Positions 41,864-52,621 of a stretch of 64,000 nucleotides of DNA are shown piece by piece. A program made the translations under genes and the position numbers. The DNA is taken from positions 5,270,001-5,334,000 of the forward strand of contig OU015665.1 of NCBI GenBank assembly GCA_907165275.2, given 5' to 3'. Source of the DNA: Zygaena filipendulae. Lineage: Eukaryota > Arthropoda > Insecta > Lepidoptera > Zygaenidae. The notes under the pieces were generated by a model. It made no database searches. It saw only the letters and a list, made by a program, of their open reading frames with translations, and was not told where the DNA came from. How positions within the stretch are numbered: position 1 is the first letter of the stretch; each line of letters starts with the position of its first letter.

Positions 41864-42080
41864 CTAGCTGTGCCCCGCAGTTTCACCCGCGGTAATTTCG
41901 GAGTTCCCGCGGGAATTCTGGGATAAAAAGTACCCTACGTCCTTCTCTGCACCCCTGATGACAACGTGCATGCCAAATTTCATCCAAATCCGTTCGGCCG
42001 TTTTTGCGTGATTGAGTAACAAACATCTAAACATCTAAACATCCAAACATCCACACTTTCACATTATAATATTAGTAGGA
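41864..42080 (-). mobile_element. Helitron-like element, unit 2 of a dimer
   Basis: Reversed copy starting CTAGCTGTGCCCCGCAGTTT and ending AATATTAGTAGGA, followed by T. It retains the full hairpin region and contains an expanded AACATCTAAACATC run. Confidence 0.75.
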
Positions 42081-42108
42081 TTAATTCAAAATATTAGGTA
42101 TTTTAATA

Positions 42109-43655
42109 CACACATCAAAAGTGTCTAGGGATCAAGTGCATTTTTTGCTATAAAAAGAAACCCAATTAATTTAAATCTAATCTAATCTTCTGGGTTTGTT
42201 GCCTACCTTATTTCCCAAATCTAAATTAACAACTAATCCCCACATTTTGAAAAAATTAAGAAAATATTCATTTTTTGTAAGATGTGAGAAATTGAACCAG
42301 TTCCAAGTCGACAATAAAATTGCAAAAAAGGCAAAAACAGGGGTTTTTTAAACTTTTATTGTAATGAATAAACAAATTAAAATAATCTGTGTTCCTTCCA
42401 TTGACACGAATCACACATTCGCAGCGATTTGGTATGCTTAAAATCAGTTCATCAAAATCACTTTGAGGAATGGCCACCCACGTTCTTTGTAAGAAGTCAA
42501 AAAGTTGTTGTGGGGTATTTACGGCGTCCATACTCGGCAGAGCTCTTCTTTGGAGTATAACCCATGCGTGCTCAGTAGGATTTAAGTCTGGTGATTGAGC
42601 AGGCCACGGCAGGACGTTGATATCAGCATTGGCAAGAGTGCGTGTTACGACTCCAGCAGTGTGTGGACGTGCATTGTCGTGCATAAGTTGAAACGAATCA
42701 CCCAACTGGCTTCGCAAAGGGATGATTACATCTGATACAATACTTGTCGCATAAATCCGAGCATTAAGGTTGCCCCTGATCCAAATGAGATCGGTTCTTC
42801 CACCGATCTTAATACCCGCTAAAACCATCATTGTTCCCCCTCCATATGGATGAACTTCCTAACAGAATTTCAATCGTTCTTGACGTCCAGGGCTTCTCCA
42901 AACTAATGTAAATCTTGTATCTGGCCTCATACCGAAACGATATTCCTCGGAAAAGCAAACACCACGCTAGTCTTCTTCCTCCTAATTACTGTCTTCGCGA
43001 GCCCATTGTAAACGGGCTCTACGATTGCGGGGCGCTATTGGTGGAACTCTCAGAGGCCTTCGGGATCGCAGACCCACTTCTCTTAAACGATTACGTATGG
43101 TTTGATCGCTTATCAGTAAGCCTGAAGCGCTGTGGAGCCTCGTAGTTATCATCATGGCGGTCATAGTACGATTTCTTCGCGCTGTATTCTGGATATACCG
43201 GTCGTGTCTTCGAGTGGTGATACGAGTTCGCCCTCCATGTCGCTCGGCCACACTGCCCGTGATGCGATAGCGTGTCCATAGGCGGCTTATGACGCTCTGC
43301 CTTGTCCCAACAGCAGTAGCCACAGTGCGTTGCCTGGTGCCAGCTTCCAACATTCCAACGGCTCTCAGCATCTCTTGTCTAGGCAAGTGGTGTCATCGCT
43401 TCATACCGATGCAATTTTTTTCAGTTACGATGCAGAAATTGTAATGTTTTTGTAAAACCGCCGTCACACGCTTTTATAGGGATTTTTAATGACAGTTATT
43501 TTTAAAAGTTTAAACAAAATTTGAATAAAATTCTTTATTGAAATGGTGAAATTCAATAAAAAATTTAAAAAAGGATCCAGAAAAGTTACAATAATAATCC
43601 CAATTGGCGGCAATTCTCTAAAATGCACTTGATCCCTAGACATTTTTGATGTGTG
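42109..43655 (-). mobile_element. Tc1/mariner element with intact ends
   Basis: A 1547-bp element bounded by TA on both sides. The inverted repeats are about 36 bp: CACACATCAAAAGTGTCTAG then GGATCAAGTGCATTTT at the left, with one mismatch in the right copy. It encodes one transposase on the minus strand, now broken. It is inserted immediately next to Helitron-like repeats on both sides. Confidence 0.93.
42268..43386 (-). pseudogene. Tc1-family transposase, broken
   Basis: The N-terminal part (43386-42982) has two helix-turn-helix regions, including TRQRTVATAVGTRQSVISRL and an RITTRRHDRYI stretch before the second. The C-terminal part (42831-42268) carries the catalytic core HDNARPHTA and SPDLNPTEHAW, with 34 residues between Asp and Glu (DD34E type). 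Between them the frame changes and two stops occur. In that stretch the expected first catalytic Asp (F-x-D-E) reads as FSEEYRF, so Glu replaces Asp. The protein is therefore inactive by frameshift, stops and a lost catalytic residue. Confidence 0.9.
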
Positions 43656-43659
43656 TATT

Positions 43660-44355
43660 ATAAAACAAAGTCCTCCGTCTCATCTGTCTGTTCGCGATAA
43701 ACTCAAAAACTACTTTACGAATTTTCATGTGATTTTCACCAACAGATAGAGTGATTCCAGAGGAAGGTTTATAGGTGCCTATAGTTTATCCTGGAATTCC
43801 CGCAGAAACTCTGAAATAGCGGGGGACAGCTAGTAACCTTACTTATTACAAATGCGAAAGTGAAATTGTTTGTTTGTTACGCTTTCACGCCTTAGCGGCT
43901 CAACCGATCATCATGAAATTTTGCTTAGTTGTCAGGGGTACAGACAAGGACATAGGGTAGTTTTTTAACCGGAATTCCCGCAAGAACTCCCAACTCATTG
44001 CGTGTGAAACCGCGGGGAACAGCTAGTATTATATAAAACAATGTCCTCCGCCGCGTGTCTGTCTGTCTGTCAGTCTGCTCGCGATACATTCAAACACTAC
44101 TGAACGGATTTTCAAGAAATTTTCACCAATAGATAGTGATTCACTAGGAAGGTTTAGGTCTATAATAATTTGTCAAGGTTTAGTGTAAATTGGTTGAAAT
44201 ATAACGATAATTGTTGGAAGTGTCGAAAAAAGTGAATTAAATTTTCCATTCTACAAGTTGCCAGGGGTACAGAGAGAGATATAGTAGGGTAATTTTTAAC
44301 CCAGAATTCCCGCGGGAACTCCGAAATTAACGCGGGTGAAACCGCGGGGAACAGA
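43660..44355 (+). repeat. Chain of Helitron-like fragments
   Basis: At least three plus-oriented pieces in series. One starts with CAAAGTCCTCCGTCTCATCT and ends GGGGGACAGCTAG at 43833. One ends CGCGGGGAACAGCTAG at 44026. One starts CAATGTCCTCCGCCGCGTGT and one ends near 44355 with GTGAAACCGCGGGGAACAG but lacks CTAG. Subfamilies differ in the 5' half and share the 3' half. Confidence 0.7.
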
Positions 44356-44473
44356 AATATATTTTGACGATTAGCATTAACTCTAGGATATTCGTTATTC
44401 GTTCATTCATAAGGCGAATATAAAATAATTAATGTCCATTTATTTTTATTTTGTATGAGCATTTACTGGACTA

Positions 44474-44711
44474 ACGGCCGCACTCAGAGTCGACTTTAAT
44501 GATTACTTAGTTAAGTATAGATTTTTAAAACAAAACTGCCGCAATCAGAGACGTTCAGTAAATTAAGGTTAATGGCATTTAATGAGATGTGACTTAATTA
44601 ATTAAATGCCAATTAACATTAATTTATTGAACTTGTCAGATTGCGGCAGTTTTGTTTTAAAAATCTATACTTAACTAAGTAATCATTAAAGTCGACTCTG
44701 AGTGCGGCGGT
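44474..44711. repeat. MITE, family B, complete foldback
   Basis: Starts ACGGCCGCACTCAGAGTCGA and ends TCGACTCTGAGTGCGGCGGT. The two ~115-bp arms are almost perfectly complementary over their length, meeting near the centre. Other copies are at 52383-52621 (full), 12922-13035 and 47364-47499 (halves). Confidence 0.9.
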
Positions 44712-45099
44712 AATACATTTTGCGATTACAAAAGTGTGCAGAGTTGTACAAAGATTTATATGTACACGTAGTATATAACCGCAGTGCCCCGCGGTTTCAA
44801 CGGCATAAAGGGTTTTTCTTCCGACATCCGATTTCAATTAAATAAAACCCATATGTAGCTCCAAGCTTAACTTAATCTACCTGTGCAAACCGCATGACAA
44901 TCCGTTCAGTAGATTCAAAGATTATCGCGAACAGACAGACAGAAAATAATTTTATATGTCTTTGATTAGGTACCTACTCTTCTTTTATCGCCCCCTGTCA
45001 ATTTTTGTAAAAAATATTCAATGTACAGAATCGCGGATTCTATTTTTTTATTATAGTATATAGATATAGATAGTCATCTATTGGGAATCTTCAATAGTT

Positions 45100-45320
45100 A
45101 GAAAAATTCTTCGACTAGTTTCAAATGCTAATCTAACGTGATTTATGACATGCCTAAAGGGACCCCTTTTAATAATATATTTTAGATTAATTTTAGGTTA
45201 TGTTAAGTTTAGATTAATAATTATTACTTAAATCTTACATAATTTTATAAAGTTATTAATAAACCTAATATATTTATGACATTAGATTAACATTTGACAC
45301 TTGTCGAAGAATGTTGGGCG
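45100..45320. repeat. Foldback element with ~50-bp arms
   Basis: ATTCTTCGACTAGTTTCAAA, then TGCTAATCTAACGTGA on the left pairs with TTAGATTAACATTTGACACT and TGTCGAAGAATGTTGG on the right. The central segment is AT-rich. It is a single copy in this window. Confidence 0.75.
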
Positions 45321-45892
45321 ACAACTTTTACACTACTTTTATGTTAGTACCTAGTCAGTAATATCAGTTACTATATTCATCGGTGTATACTTTTATCATC
45401 GTAAAAAGTTGAATTTTCATATTGAACGAGTAGATAATAAGCACTCGAAGTTTTAAAAGGAGGTTGCTGAACCAGTACGAAAGTAGTATAAAATTAGTTA
45501 CCAGCAAATAAAAAGAAAACTGTTATCTAAACACACAATAATATGTTTCGCAATTTTCCATTCACATAAGTAGGTAGGTAGGTACTTGATGATAACTAAC
45601 GAAATGTCTAGATTTTAGAAAACAGCTGTGACGTCAGCCTATGATATGTAGTTAGGTATTTGAAACCTCACAATCAACGACGAACTTGTCACAACCAACT
45701 CTACTGTGAAGTGTTTGAAAAGGCGTTAAGAAGAAATTAAGCAAAGGGAAAATTCAGAAAAATAATGGGATGAGTTCAAATGTTTTTTCTACGACTTTTT
45801 ACTTATTTTTACATAATATTGAAAAAAGACGTTTATTCAGATAAAATAAAAAGTGCGATGTGTACTTAAAGTATTAGGTACTATGTACTTAA

Positions 45893-46083
45893 AGGCGGAA
45901 ACACACTTGTGTCGTGACTCGTGTCGTGTTGTGTCGCGACAGAAGCATATCGATTTCATACTAGTAGGTATAGTTAGAGATTTGTACCTATATTGTGTCG
46001 TGTTGTGGCGCGTTTTGTCGTTGTGCTTCTCTAACCATGCTATGTATGAAACCGATATGCTTCTATCGCGACCGTTTCCGCCT
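45893..46083. repeat. MITE with AGGCGGAAAC ends and TAA target duplication
   Basis: AGGCGGAAAC at the left and GTTTCCGCCT at the right, each flanked by TAA, give a 191-bp element typical of PIF/Harbinger MITEs. The subterminal region has GTGTCGTGTTGTGTCGCGAC and AGAAGCATATCGATTTCATA, with inverted counterparts GAAACCGATATGCTTCTATC and GCGAC at the right. Confidence 0.75.
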
Positions 46084-46640
46084 TAAAATTCCCAAAAATT
46101 GTATCGAAGTCTTTATTTTTATTAGCTGTTCCCCACCATTTTACAGTTTTCAAAAAAAGGTAATACCTAATTGCATAGGTGTGTCATAAACAGAAAACGT
46201 GCAAAATCACATTTCTAAACTAGCAATGTGAACTGCGCATTAATTCATGACTCAAGACACGTCATTTTATTTATAGTCGGCTATAGATATTCACAGCCCA
46301 CAACGAGACATTGAATGATATTTTTCGTGTATAAGTACTTATATGTAATTAGATGAGTATTCTAGAAAACGCATAATATATTTCTTCATTTTAACTAACT
46401 ATATTTATTATTTAGTTGCAATTATATTCAATTATTTCAATTTGCTTGTCCTTATGGGGAAAATCTTTATACGCGTATATTATGCTGGGCAGTATTGTAG
46501 AGGTATTTTACTGTCATTTAGGTACTCATTATATACACACGCTTTACAAAATAATCGTGTTCTATGTACCCATGTACCTGGACATAATTATAGATAAATA
46601 AAAACCAATTAGGTAGGTATCACATGTATGAAAACATTAG

Positions 46641-46866
46641 AGGGGCTACTATGTAACTTTTGTTTCTATAATTTTCGGTTGCAATCAGAAAAATGGTGGT
46701 TTTGCGATTACAATATGCACGTTTTGACACCTACAATATCCAGCAGTCAACCAAAATGAACATACATACTTCAAAAGTTGTAGCTGTCTCAACATGATTA
46801 ATTAATCATAAAAACCGCTATTTTTCTGATTGAAACTGAAATATAATAGCAACAAAAGTTACGTAC
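46641..46866. repeat. MITE, family A
   Basis: Starts AGGGGCTACTATGTAACTTT and ends CAACAAAAGTTACGTAC. The interior has TGGTGGTTTTGCGATTACAA, ATGCACGTTTTGACACC and AGTTGTAGCTGTCTCAACAT. It is nearly identical in order to 61137-61370. Confidence 0.8.
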
Positions 46867-47363
46867 AGAAAGACTTGATCGATTTGGCTGTTTTTTGACC
46901 GAATTATCAAAACAAGGTTTTGTATGAAAGCGTGTTTTGTTTTCTCAAATTCACGAGAAAAGTTCCTGTTGGGAACCCTGAACTCAGATGGTTGAGACCG
47001 CAGAACACAGCTAGTGTTTCTTGATTGTTTTCAAATATATTTTATAATGAATAAAATTAATATCTAATATGATTTAATAAACCTTATTGTAGATATAAAT
47101 AGGTAGGTACTAGGTACATCCTATTATCTCTCATCTTGTTATAGTCTCCTATTACCAACGGGAAGCTTTCTCGGAACTGACATGTCTTATTATAATGGTT
47201 GCCACAGTAACATGTGGTGGTCTGGTCTTACACTGTCCCAAGGATTAGTACAAAATAGATAACTACTGTATATTTTGTATCTTATTAGTATAATGACTAG
47301 GCATGCCCAAATATGAGAAAGAAACTTTTAGATAGAAAGTGAAGTAGGTAGGTAAAGTAAAAG

Positions 47364-47499
47364 TCAATTGGCATTTAACTAATTAAGTTGAATTTTGTTT
47401 AATGCCAATTAACATGAACGTCTCTGAGTGCGGCAGTTTTATTTCTAAAATCTTACTTAAAATTAAGTAATCATCAAAACGACTCTGAGTGCAGCCGTT
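47364..47499. repeat. MITE, family B, right half
   Basis: CAATTGGCATTTAACTAATT, AATGCCAATTAACATGAACG, CTCTGAGTGCGGCAGTTTTA and ACTCTGAGTGCAGCCGT. The left arm is missing. Confidence 0.75.
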
Positions 47500-47786
47500 A
47501 TTGATTCTTACACCCAAAACAAAACGCTCGATCTTTTCCTTTATATCTTAGGAAGGCTCTGTCCGTTTTAAATTAAGAATCAATAGCAGCAATATTTGGG
47601 CTCTTGTGCTTCGTTTATTGGCCAGCCTCCTCAGCCAAGTTGATAATATACGTTTATAAAATCGTTAACGCATGGAAAACTAAGGAACGGACTCGGTAAG
47701 TCACGTGGTCACGCGAAGTGGACTTTTGATTGGGCGATTTTACACAGAAAGAAATCACCCTGGAAAGCGACCGAAATCACTTCAGT

Positions 47787-48047
47787 CAGAGGCGTCTCTA
47801 GCCCATGTAGCGCCCGTGTGCAAACATTACCCTAGCGCCCCCTAGTAAGTCAATATAAGAACTATACCCTACAAAACAATATGACGCAGACGCTATACAA
47901 AATGTATGCAAAGCGGAGTTATTTTTACGTTGGTCATTGAAAGTGACGCGCCGAGTGCGGCTCCGCAGCGAGCGGCGCTCGGCGCCCCCTAGGACCGCTG
48001 CGCCCGCGTGCAACGCACACCCTGCACTATGGGTAAAGACGCCTCTG
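47787..48047. mobile_element. hAT-type MITE with 8-bp target duplication
   Basis: CAGAGGCGTCT at the left and AGACGCCTCTG at the right flank a 261-bp GC-rich interior. The 8-bp sequence ACTTCAGT lies immediately outside both ends (47779-47786 and 48048-48055). CAG...CTG ends with an 8-bp duplication are diagnostic of hAT elements. The interior repeats GCGCCC(C/G) segments in opposite orientation. No transposase is present. Confidence 0.92.
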
Positions 48048-48055
48048 ACTTCAGT

Positions 48056-48625
48056 TGCCCGAAAGGTGTTTCGGCGACAGAATATCATTGACCAGCGTGC
48101 ACAGTGACCGACCTCGCGTGGTGACCATTAAGCAGCAACAACAGACGAATTTATTGACCAAATATGGTGCCCAATCAAACACTGTAGATGAAATGCTGGT
48201 GACCCATCTTCGGTGGGGAAATTTCGGTCGCGAATTTCACCGAACAAGCCCCTATATTTCTCTCAGGGTACGTGACCACGTGTCATGATGATTCGTTTCT
48301 TAGTTTTCTATGCACGATTATAGAATATCAACTTGGTTAAAGGGGCTGGTCTTAATTGTGGTCAACCTCCGTCACTTGTGTATCCGTTTGATGATTATTA
48401 GTTATTTTTTCGTTCATAATAGATCATCTTCCATAGGTCTGGTTGACGTTCGGTAATCTGTAACTTCACCCCTCGGGTGTAAACATTAATACTTTAGTGA
48501 AATGATCTACCTACTTCAGTGAGAACAGTTAATAGTGGCATAAGTACTGCATGGTACCGATAGTTGCAGACAACGAGAGAACCTACGGAGATCTACCTAT
48601 ACAATTGATGACTGATCTAAGTTAA
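48056..48625. other. No recognisable gene
   Basis: The DNA that hosted the hAT insertion. Joining across the insertion (47700-47778 with 48056-48290) gives moderately GC-rich, non-repetitive sequence with no supported frame. Confidence 0.4.
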
Positions 48626-49284
48626 ATCTAATATATATAAATCACGTGTCACGTTGTTTGTCCGCGATGGACTCCGAAACTACTGAACGGATTTTGATAA
48701 AATTTTGCAACCGTTTATAATATTGTCCAACTTAAAAGATAGGATAGTTTTTATCCCGGAATTCCCTCGGGAACTGAAGGACATAGAGTACTTTTTTCCC
48801 GCAACCTCCGTGGAAACTTCGAAATTTCCGCGGATGAAATCGCGGGGGACAGCTAGTCTATAAATATATAAAAGAAAGTCGTGTTAGTTACTCCACTTAT
48901 AACTCAAGAACGGCTGAACCGATTTGGCTGAAAATTGGTGGGGAGGTAGCTTAGAACCAGGAAACGGACATAGGATACTTTTTATCCCGGAATTCCCGCA
49001 GGAACTCCGGTCGGTGAAATCTCATGAAATTTTGCATACTTATAAGGTACACATTGTCAGGGGTACAGAGAAGGACATAGGGTAGGTACTTTGCATTCCG
49101 GAATTCCTGCGGGATCTCCGAAATTTCGGCGGGTAACACCGCGGGGCACAGCTTCTCATGAAATTTTGCATACTTAGGTACACATTGTCAGGGGTACAGG
49201 AAGGACATAGGGTAGGTACTTTGCATTCCGGAATTCCTGCGGGATCTCCGAAATTTCCGCGGGAACACCGCGGGGCACAGCTAG
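48626..49284 (+). repeat. Helitron-like cluster with an internal 134-bp tandem duplication
   Basis: The first copy ends GGGGGACAGCTAG at 48857. The second begins with TAAATATATAAAAGAAAGTC and runs to GGGGCACAGCTT at about 49154. From CTCATGAAATTTTGCATACT at 49021 the sequence repeats at 49155, so the last 134 bases are doubled. The final copy ends with CTAG at 49281-49284. Confidence 0.75.
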
Positions 49285-49835
49285 TTAGTAAATAAATAAT
49301 ACTTAATGTTGTGATAAATATTGATTGATAAAAGAGAATATAACATTTTTAAAACTTGGGTGTTTCCATCTACTGTTTGCTGGATGAGAGTATATTGTAA
49401 GTTTTTTATATTGTATCACTGTACAAATAAATAGTGAAATAAATTCACTGTAGGTACTCGTAAATACGTAATTCTATAACACTGATATTGACGCTTTAAA
49501 ATTTCCAACTTTTGTTGTTTATCAAGATTGTTATCAATAAAAAATTAAAAACCCCACGAGACAAAAACGTACATAATATATCGCAATATAATTATTATTA
49601 CCTACCTGTGATTCTCATTCTCCCCACGAGTGGTGAAACAAATAATTTAATCCACTAAGTCAATGCGAAGTGGAAAACCTACCGGTTTAATCGTTAAACA
49701 AACATTACCATTGGAAACCTCGAAAACGTAAACAAAAATTACCTAAGGAAAGCCTAGATATTTAATCTTTATTTTACTGCAAAATACTTGTAGCGTTAGC
49801 AAAATCACATTGTTAAGTCTTACCTATTTTATATA
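49285..49835. other. No recognisable gene
   Basis: AT-rich, without clear repeats or supported frames. Confidence 0.4.
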
Positions 49836-50277
49836 CTAGCTGTGCCCCTCGGTTTCACCCGCGGTAATTTCAGAGTTTCCGCGGAAATTCCGGGATAAAA
49901 AGTACCCTATGTCCTTCTCTGTAATCCTTTCAGCCGTTTTTGCGTGATTGAGTAAACGTATGATAAGAGCTAGAAGGCGCATTTTCATCCGACTTTCTTC
50001 AAATTTATCGTCACTGCTCAGCTTCTATGTGTCTTAGCGTTATGTTATATAGCCTATAACCTGCCCAGAAGTATGGACTACAATCGTACCAAGTTTGGTT
50101 AAAATCCCTTCAGTAGTTTTTGACCCATGCGTGCACAGACAGACAGACAGACAAAAAATTTACTGATTGCATTTTCGGCATCAGTATCGATCACCATTCA
50201 TCCTCCAATATTAATTTTAAATATAATATATTCAATGTACAGAATTGACCTCTCTACAGTTTTATTATAAGTATAGA
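49836..50277 (-). mobile_element. Helitron-like element, ~450-bp subfamily
   Basis: Reversed copy of the element at 17076: CTAGCTGTGCCCCTCGGTTT at one end, TTTATTATAAGTATAGA at the other. It shares the ACCATTCATCCTCCAATATT and CAGACAGACAGACA blocks. Confidence 0.75.
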
Positions 50278-50409
50278 AGAAGATATAGATTGTAACCAAA
50301 TTAATATACCTACCTATAGATGTGAATTTTCTTTCAATACATTATTATTTATTATGCCTCTTAATAATTGAAATAAATTCAGCTTGTACAAAAAAAAATT
50401 ATATTACTA

Positions 50410-50725
50410 CCTGTTCCCCGCGGTTTCACCTGCGTTAATTTCGGAGATCTTGTAGGTATTCTGAGACAAAGTACTATTACCTTATATTTTTTCTGTACTT
50501 ACCTACCCTGCGTGTAGTAAGTAGGTATGGAAAATTTAATGTAGTTTCACCCACGTTAGTTTCAGAGTTCCCGTGGGAATTCCGGGATAAAAATTACCCT
50601 ATGTCCTTCTCTGTACCCCGATAACGTATAAGCAAAATTTGATGACGATCGGTTGAGCTGTTAAGGCGTGAAAGCGTAACCAATAAACAAAAAAACTCAC
50701 TTTCGTATTTATAACACTAACAGTA
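50410..50725 (-). repeat. Two Helitron-like fragments
   Basis: CTGTTCCCCGCGGTTTCACC at 50412 starts one reversed copy. Another runs from about 50540 (TAGTTTCACCCACGTTAGTT) through CCTATGTCCTTCTCTGTACC to TTTATAACACTAACAGTAAG. Both lack a clean CTAG end. Confidence 0.6.
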
Positions 50726-50919
50726 AGGATACTGCGAGATCGCCGCTTTCGATGTTGAAAAAAAAAACTTAACACTTTTAGATAAATTTAGAATTTAGAT
50801 CTTATTGTACTGCCGACGGTACAAATAATGTTATCAGCACCATCTCCAGCGGGAAAACCTCGAAGCTTATCTCATTACTGATTACTCACACGTAACATTA
50901 AGAATAAACAATAACTTGT

Positions 50920-50927
50920 ATATAAAT
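50920..50927 (+). promoter_or_regulatory. TATA box of small Cys-rich gene 1
   Basis: TATATAAA lies 97 bases before the ATG at 51017. The leader between them is less AT-rich than its surroundings. A start about 30 bases downstream would fall near CCCCTGCCG. Confidence 0.6.
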
Positions 50928-51016
50928 GGCGAAAGCAGCCCCCTGCCGAACATTGTTACCGTTGACGTGAAAAACGAATATTTGAAACGAACCTAAACGA
51001 TAGTACTAATTGAATC

Positions 51017-51052
51017 ATGGTGTCGAAAATTGTTTTAACCTTGTGCATTATG
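51017..51052 (+). CDS. Small secreted eight-Cys protein 1, first exon
   Basis: Twelve codons (MVSKIVLTLCIM) ending at ATG/GTAAGTT, phase 0. With the second exon it forms the signal peptide MVSKIVLTLCIMIVAVAA. It is chosen because it restores a signal peptide, sits downstream of a TATA box, and has the same length and phase as the paralogue's first exon at 58744. Confidence 0.85.
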
Positions 51053-51772
51053 GTAAGTTAATTTTATATTGTATTTATCATTATATATTTTTTTTTATAT
51101 TCAATAGTGCTTTTTATTCGTTATGATACGATTGTTTTAAAACATTCTGTTAAGTTTGTTTGAATACCCATTTCGCAAAAACTAGGTACTGAAAAATACC
51201 GAATGAAACCGAAATCACGGACAACAAACAACTCGTCTTAATTGTTTACTCACAGATCTATGACTTTCATTCATATAATGTAATAATACATTTAATACAA
51301 AGTATGTTTACGTTCACTAAGTAGTTTTTCAATTCTTATATACAAAGCAAATCCAGTACCTATTGGAGCTACGGGCTATTTGCCTAATATACGACATCCA
51401 CCACTCTAAGCACTGCTAGTTATATCATCAAAATAAAATTAATATTTTAAGTAGGTTATTAATTTTTTTCTTTTCGAAAGTTCAGGTTATATTCAAGCAT
51501 TTCCGAAATCAGTTTTTGTAGAAACAATTCGTTCCTTCTCCACATTTTTGCAACTTGGAATATCTCAATATTTATTACTGTCAAATGTCACTCAGAAACA
51601 ATGTAGCCACAAAATTAAAGTTGATTAAGCAGTTTTTTAGTTTATCCATAACAAACAAATATCCAAAAAAAATTTAAACTTTTCTTTTTATAATATTATT
51701 ATTACACATAATTGGCAAAAATATTATACCCTACAACTACCTTATAACACAAAATGATCTATATTTTTCTAG
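51053..51772 (+). other. Intron of small Cys-rich gene 1
   Basis: A 720-bp, AT-rich intron, donor GTAAGT, acceptor TTTTCTAG. No clear repeat is seen inside. Confidence 0.8.
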
Positions 51773-52102
51773 ATTGTGGCAGTGGCAGCAATCCCAAGTC
51801 CGTTGGGCCCGGCAGGTGCTGCCGGCCCCCCTGGAGGCTGGGGAGCAGGCGTGGGTGCCAATCCGTGGATCCCACCATGGGTGGCCGCCGCCCCTTGGTT
51901 CCCACAATGGGTTCCATGCACCACCATCGGCTCCGTTTGCGTTGACTGTACCACTAAACTGGTTTGCACGAAAGTCGGCGGTCTGCAACGCGCGTGCTCA
52001 GACCCTACTCTTCCTTACTGCAATCTTGGGGAATGCTCCGCTACGCCAACAGATGAATGCGCGCCACCTACTCCAGTGGACTCTGGCACCGGTTCGGCAT
52101 AA
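51773..52102 (+). CDS. Small secreted eight-Cys protein 1, second exon
   Basis: It continues from acceptor TTCTAG. The mature part has a Gly/Pro/Ala/Trp-rich N-terminal arm (PSPLGPAGAAGPPGGWGAG, then repeated PWIPPW, APWFPQW), followed by a compact domain with eight cysteines: C-x6-C-x2-C-x5-C-x9-C-x7-C-x4-C-x7-C. Total length is 121 residues. The core C-V-D-C-T-T-K-L-V-C...V-G-G-L...Y-C...G-x-C resembles small insect chitin-binding or peritrophin-like Cys-rich domains, but spacing differs from a canonical CBM14, so no function is assigned. Its paralogue lies 7.5 kb downstream in the same orientation. AATAAA at 52197 follows the stop by 95 bases. Confidence 0.9.
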   Translation: MVAVAAIPSPLGPAGAAGPPGGWGAGVGANPWIPPWVAAAPWFPQWVPCTTIGSVCVDCTTKLVCTKVGGLQRACSDPTLPYCNLGECSATPTDECAPPTPVDSGTGSA

Positions 52103-52196
52103 CTCTCATCAATCAAAAAATTGACGAAACTTTTGATGAAACCGAAATGACGTCTTATGTTTTAGTTCATCCGAAGGCAGTGAAAATTAGTACTTA

Positions 52197-52202
52197 ATAA
52201 AA
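52197..52202 (+). terminator. Polyadenylation signal of small Cys-rich gene 1
   Basis: AATAAA in TACTTAATAAAACAA, 95 bases after the stop codon. Confidence 0.65.
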
Positions 52203-52382
52203 CAATATGAACTGATGATTGTAGGTATCATTACTAAATGTGTTTTTCTTTCATTAAACGTAGTACCTACCAATAGAGGCTTATTAAATATGAAAGTCGA
52301 AGAGTCAACCAATACTTAGTTGAGGGTCATATACCTACGCATATACCAACAGTAACACATAAATAACACATACCTACCACTT

Positions 52383-52621
52383 ACGGCCGCACTCAGAGTC
52401 GACTTTAATGATTACTTAGTTAAGTATAGATTTTTAAAACAAAATTGCCGCAATCAGAGACGTTCAGTAAATTAATGTTAATTGGCATTTAATGAGATGT
52501 GACTTAATTAGTTAAATGCCAATTAACATTAATTTATTAAACTTGTCTGATTGCGGCAGTTTTATTTTAAAAATCTATACTTAACTAAGTAATCATTAAA
52601 GATGACTCTGAGTGCGGCGGT
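52383..52621. repeat. MITE, family B, complete foldback
   Basis: ACGGCCGCACTCAGAGTCGA to ACTCTGAGTGCGGCGGT. It is nearly identical to 44474-44711 over its length, which implies recent mobility. Confidence 0.9.

Noticed and set aside
42915..43145. Plus-strand 76-codon frame
   Set aside because: Antisense to the Tc1 transposase pseudogene.
51737..52124. Alternative frames on both strands over small Cys-rich gene 1
   Set aside because: Shadows in a GC-richer exon; only the frame with signal peptide, splice sites and a conserved cysteine pattern shared with the paralogue is supported.
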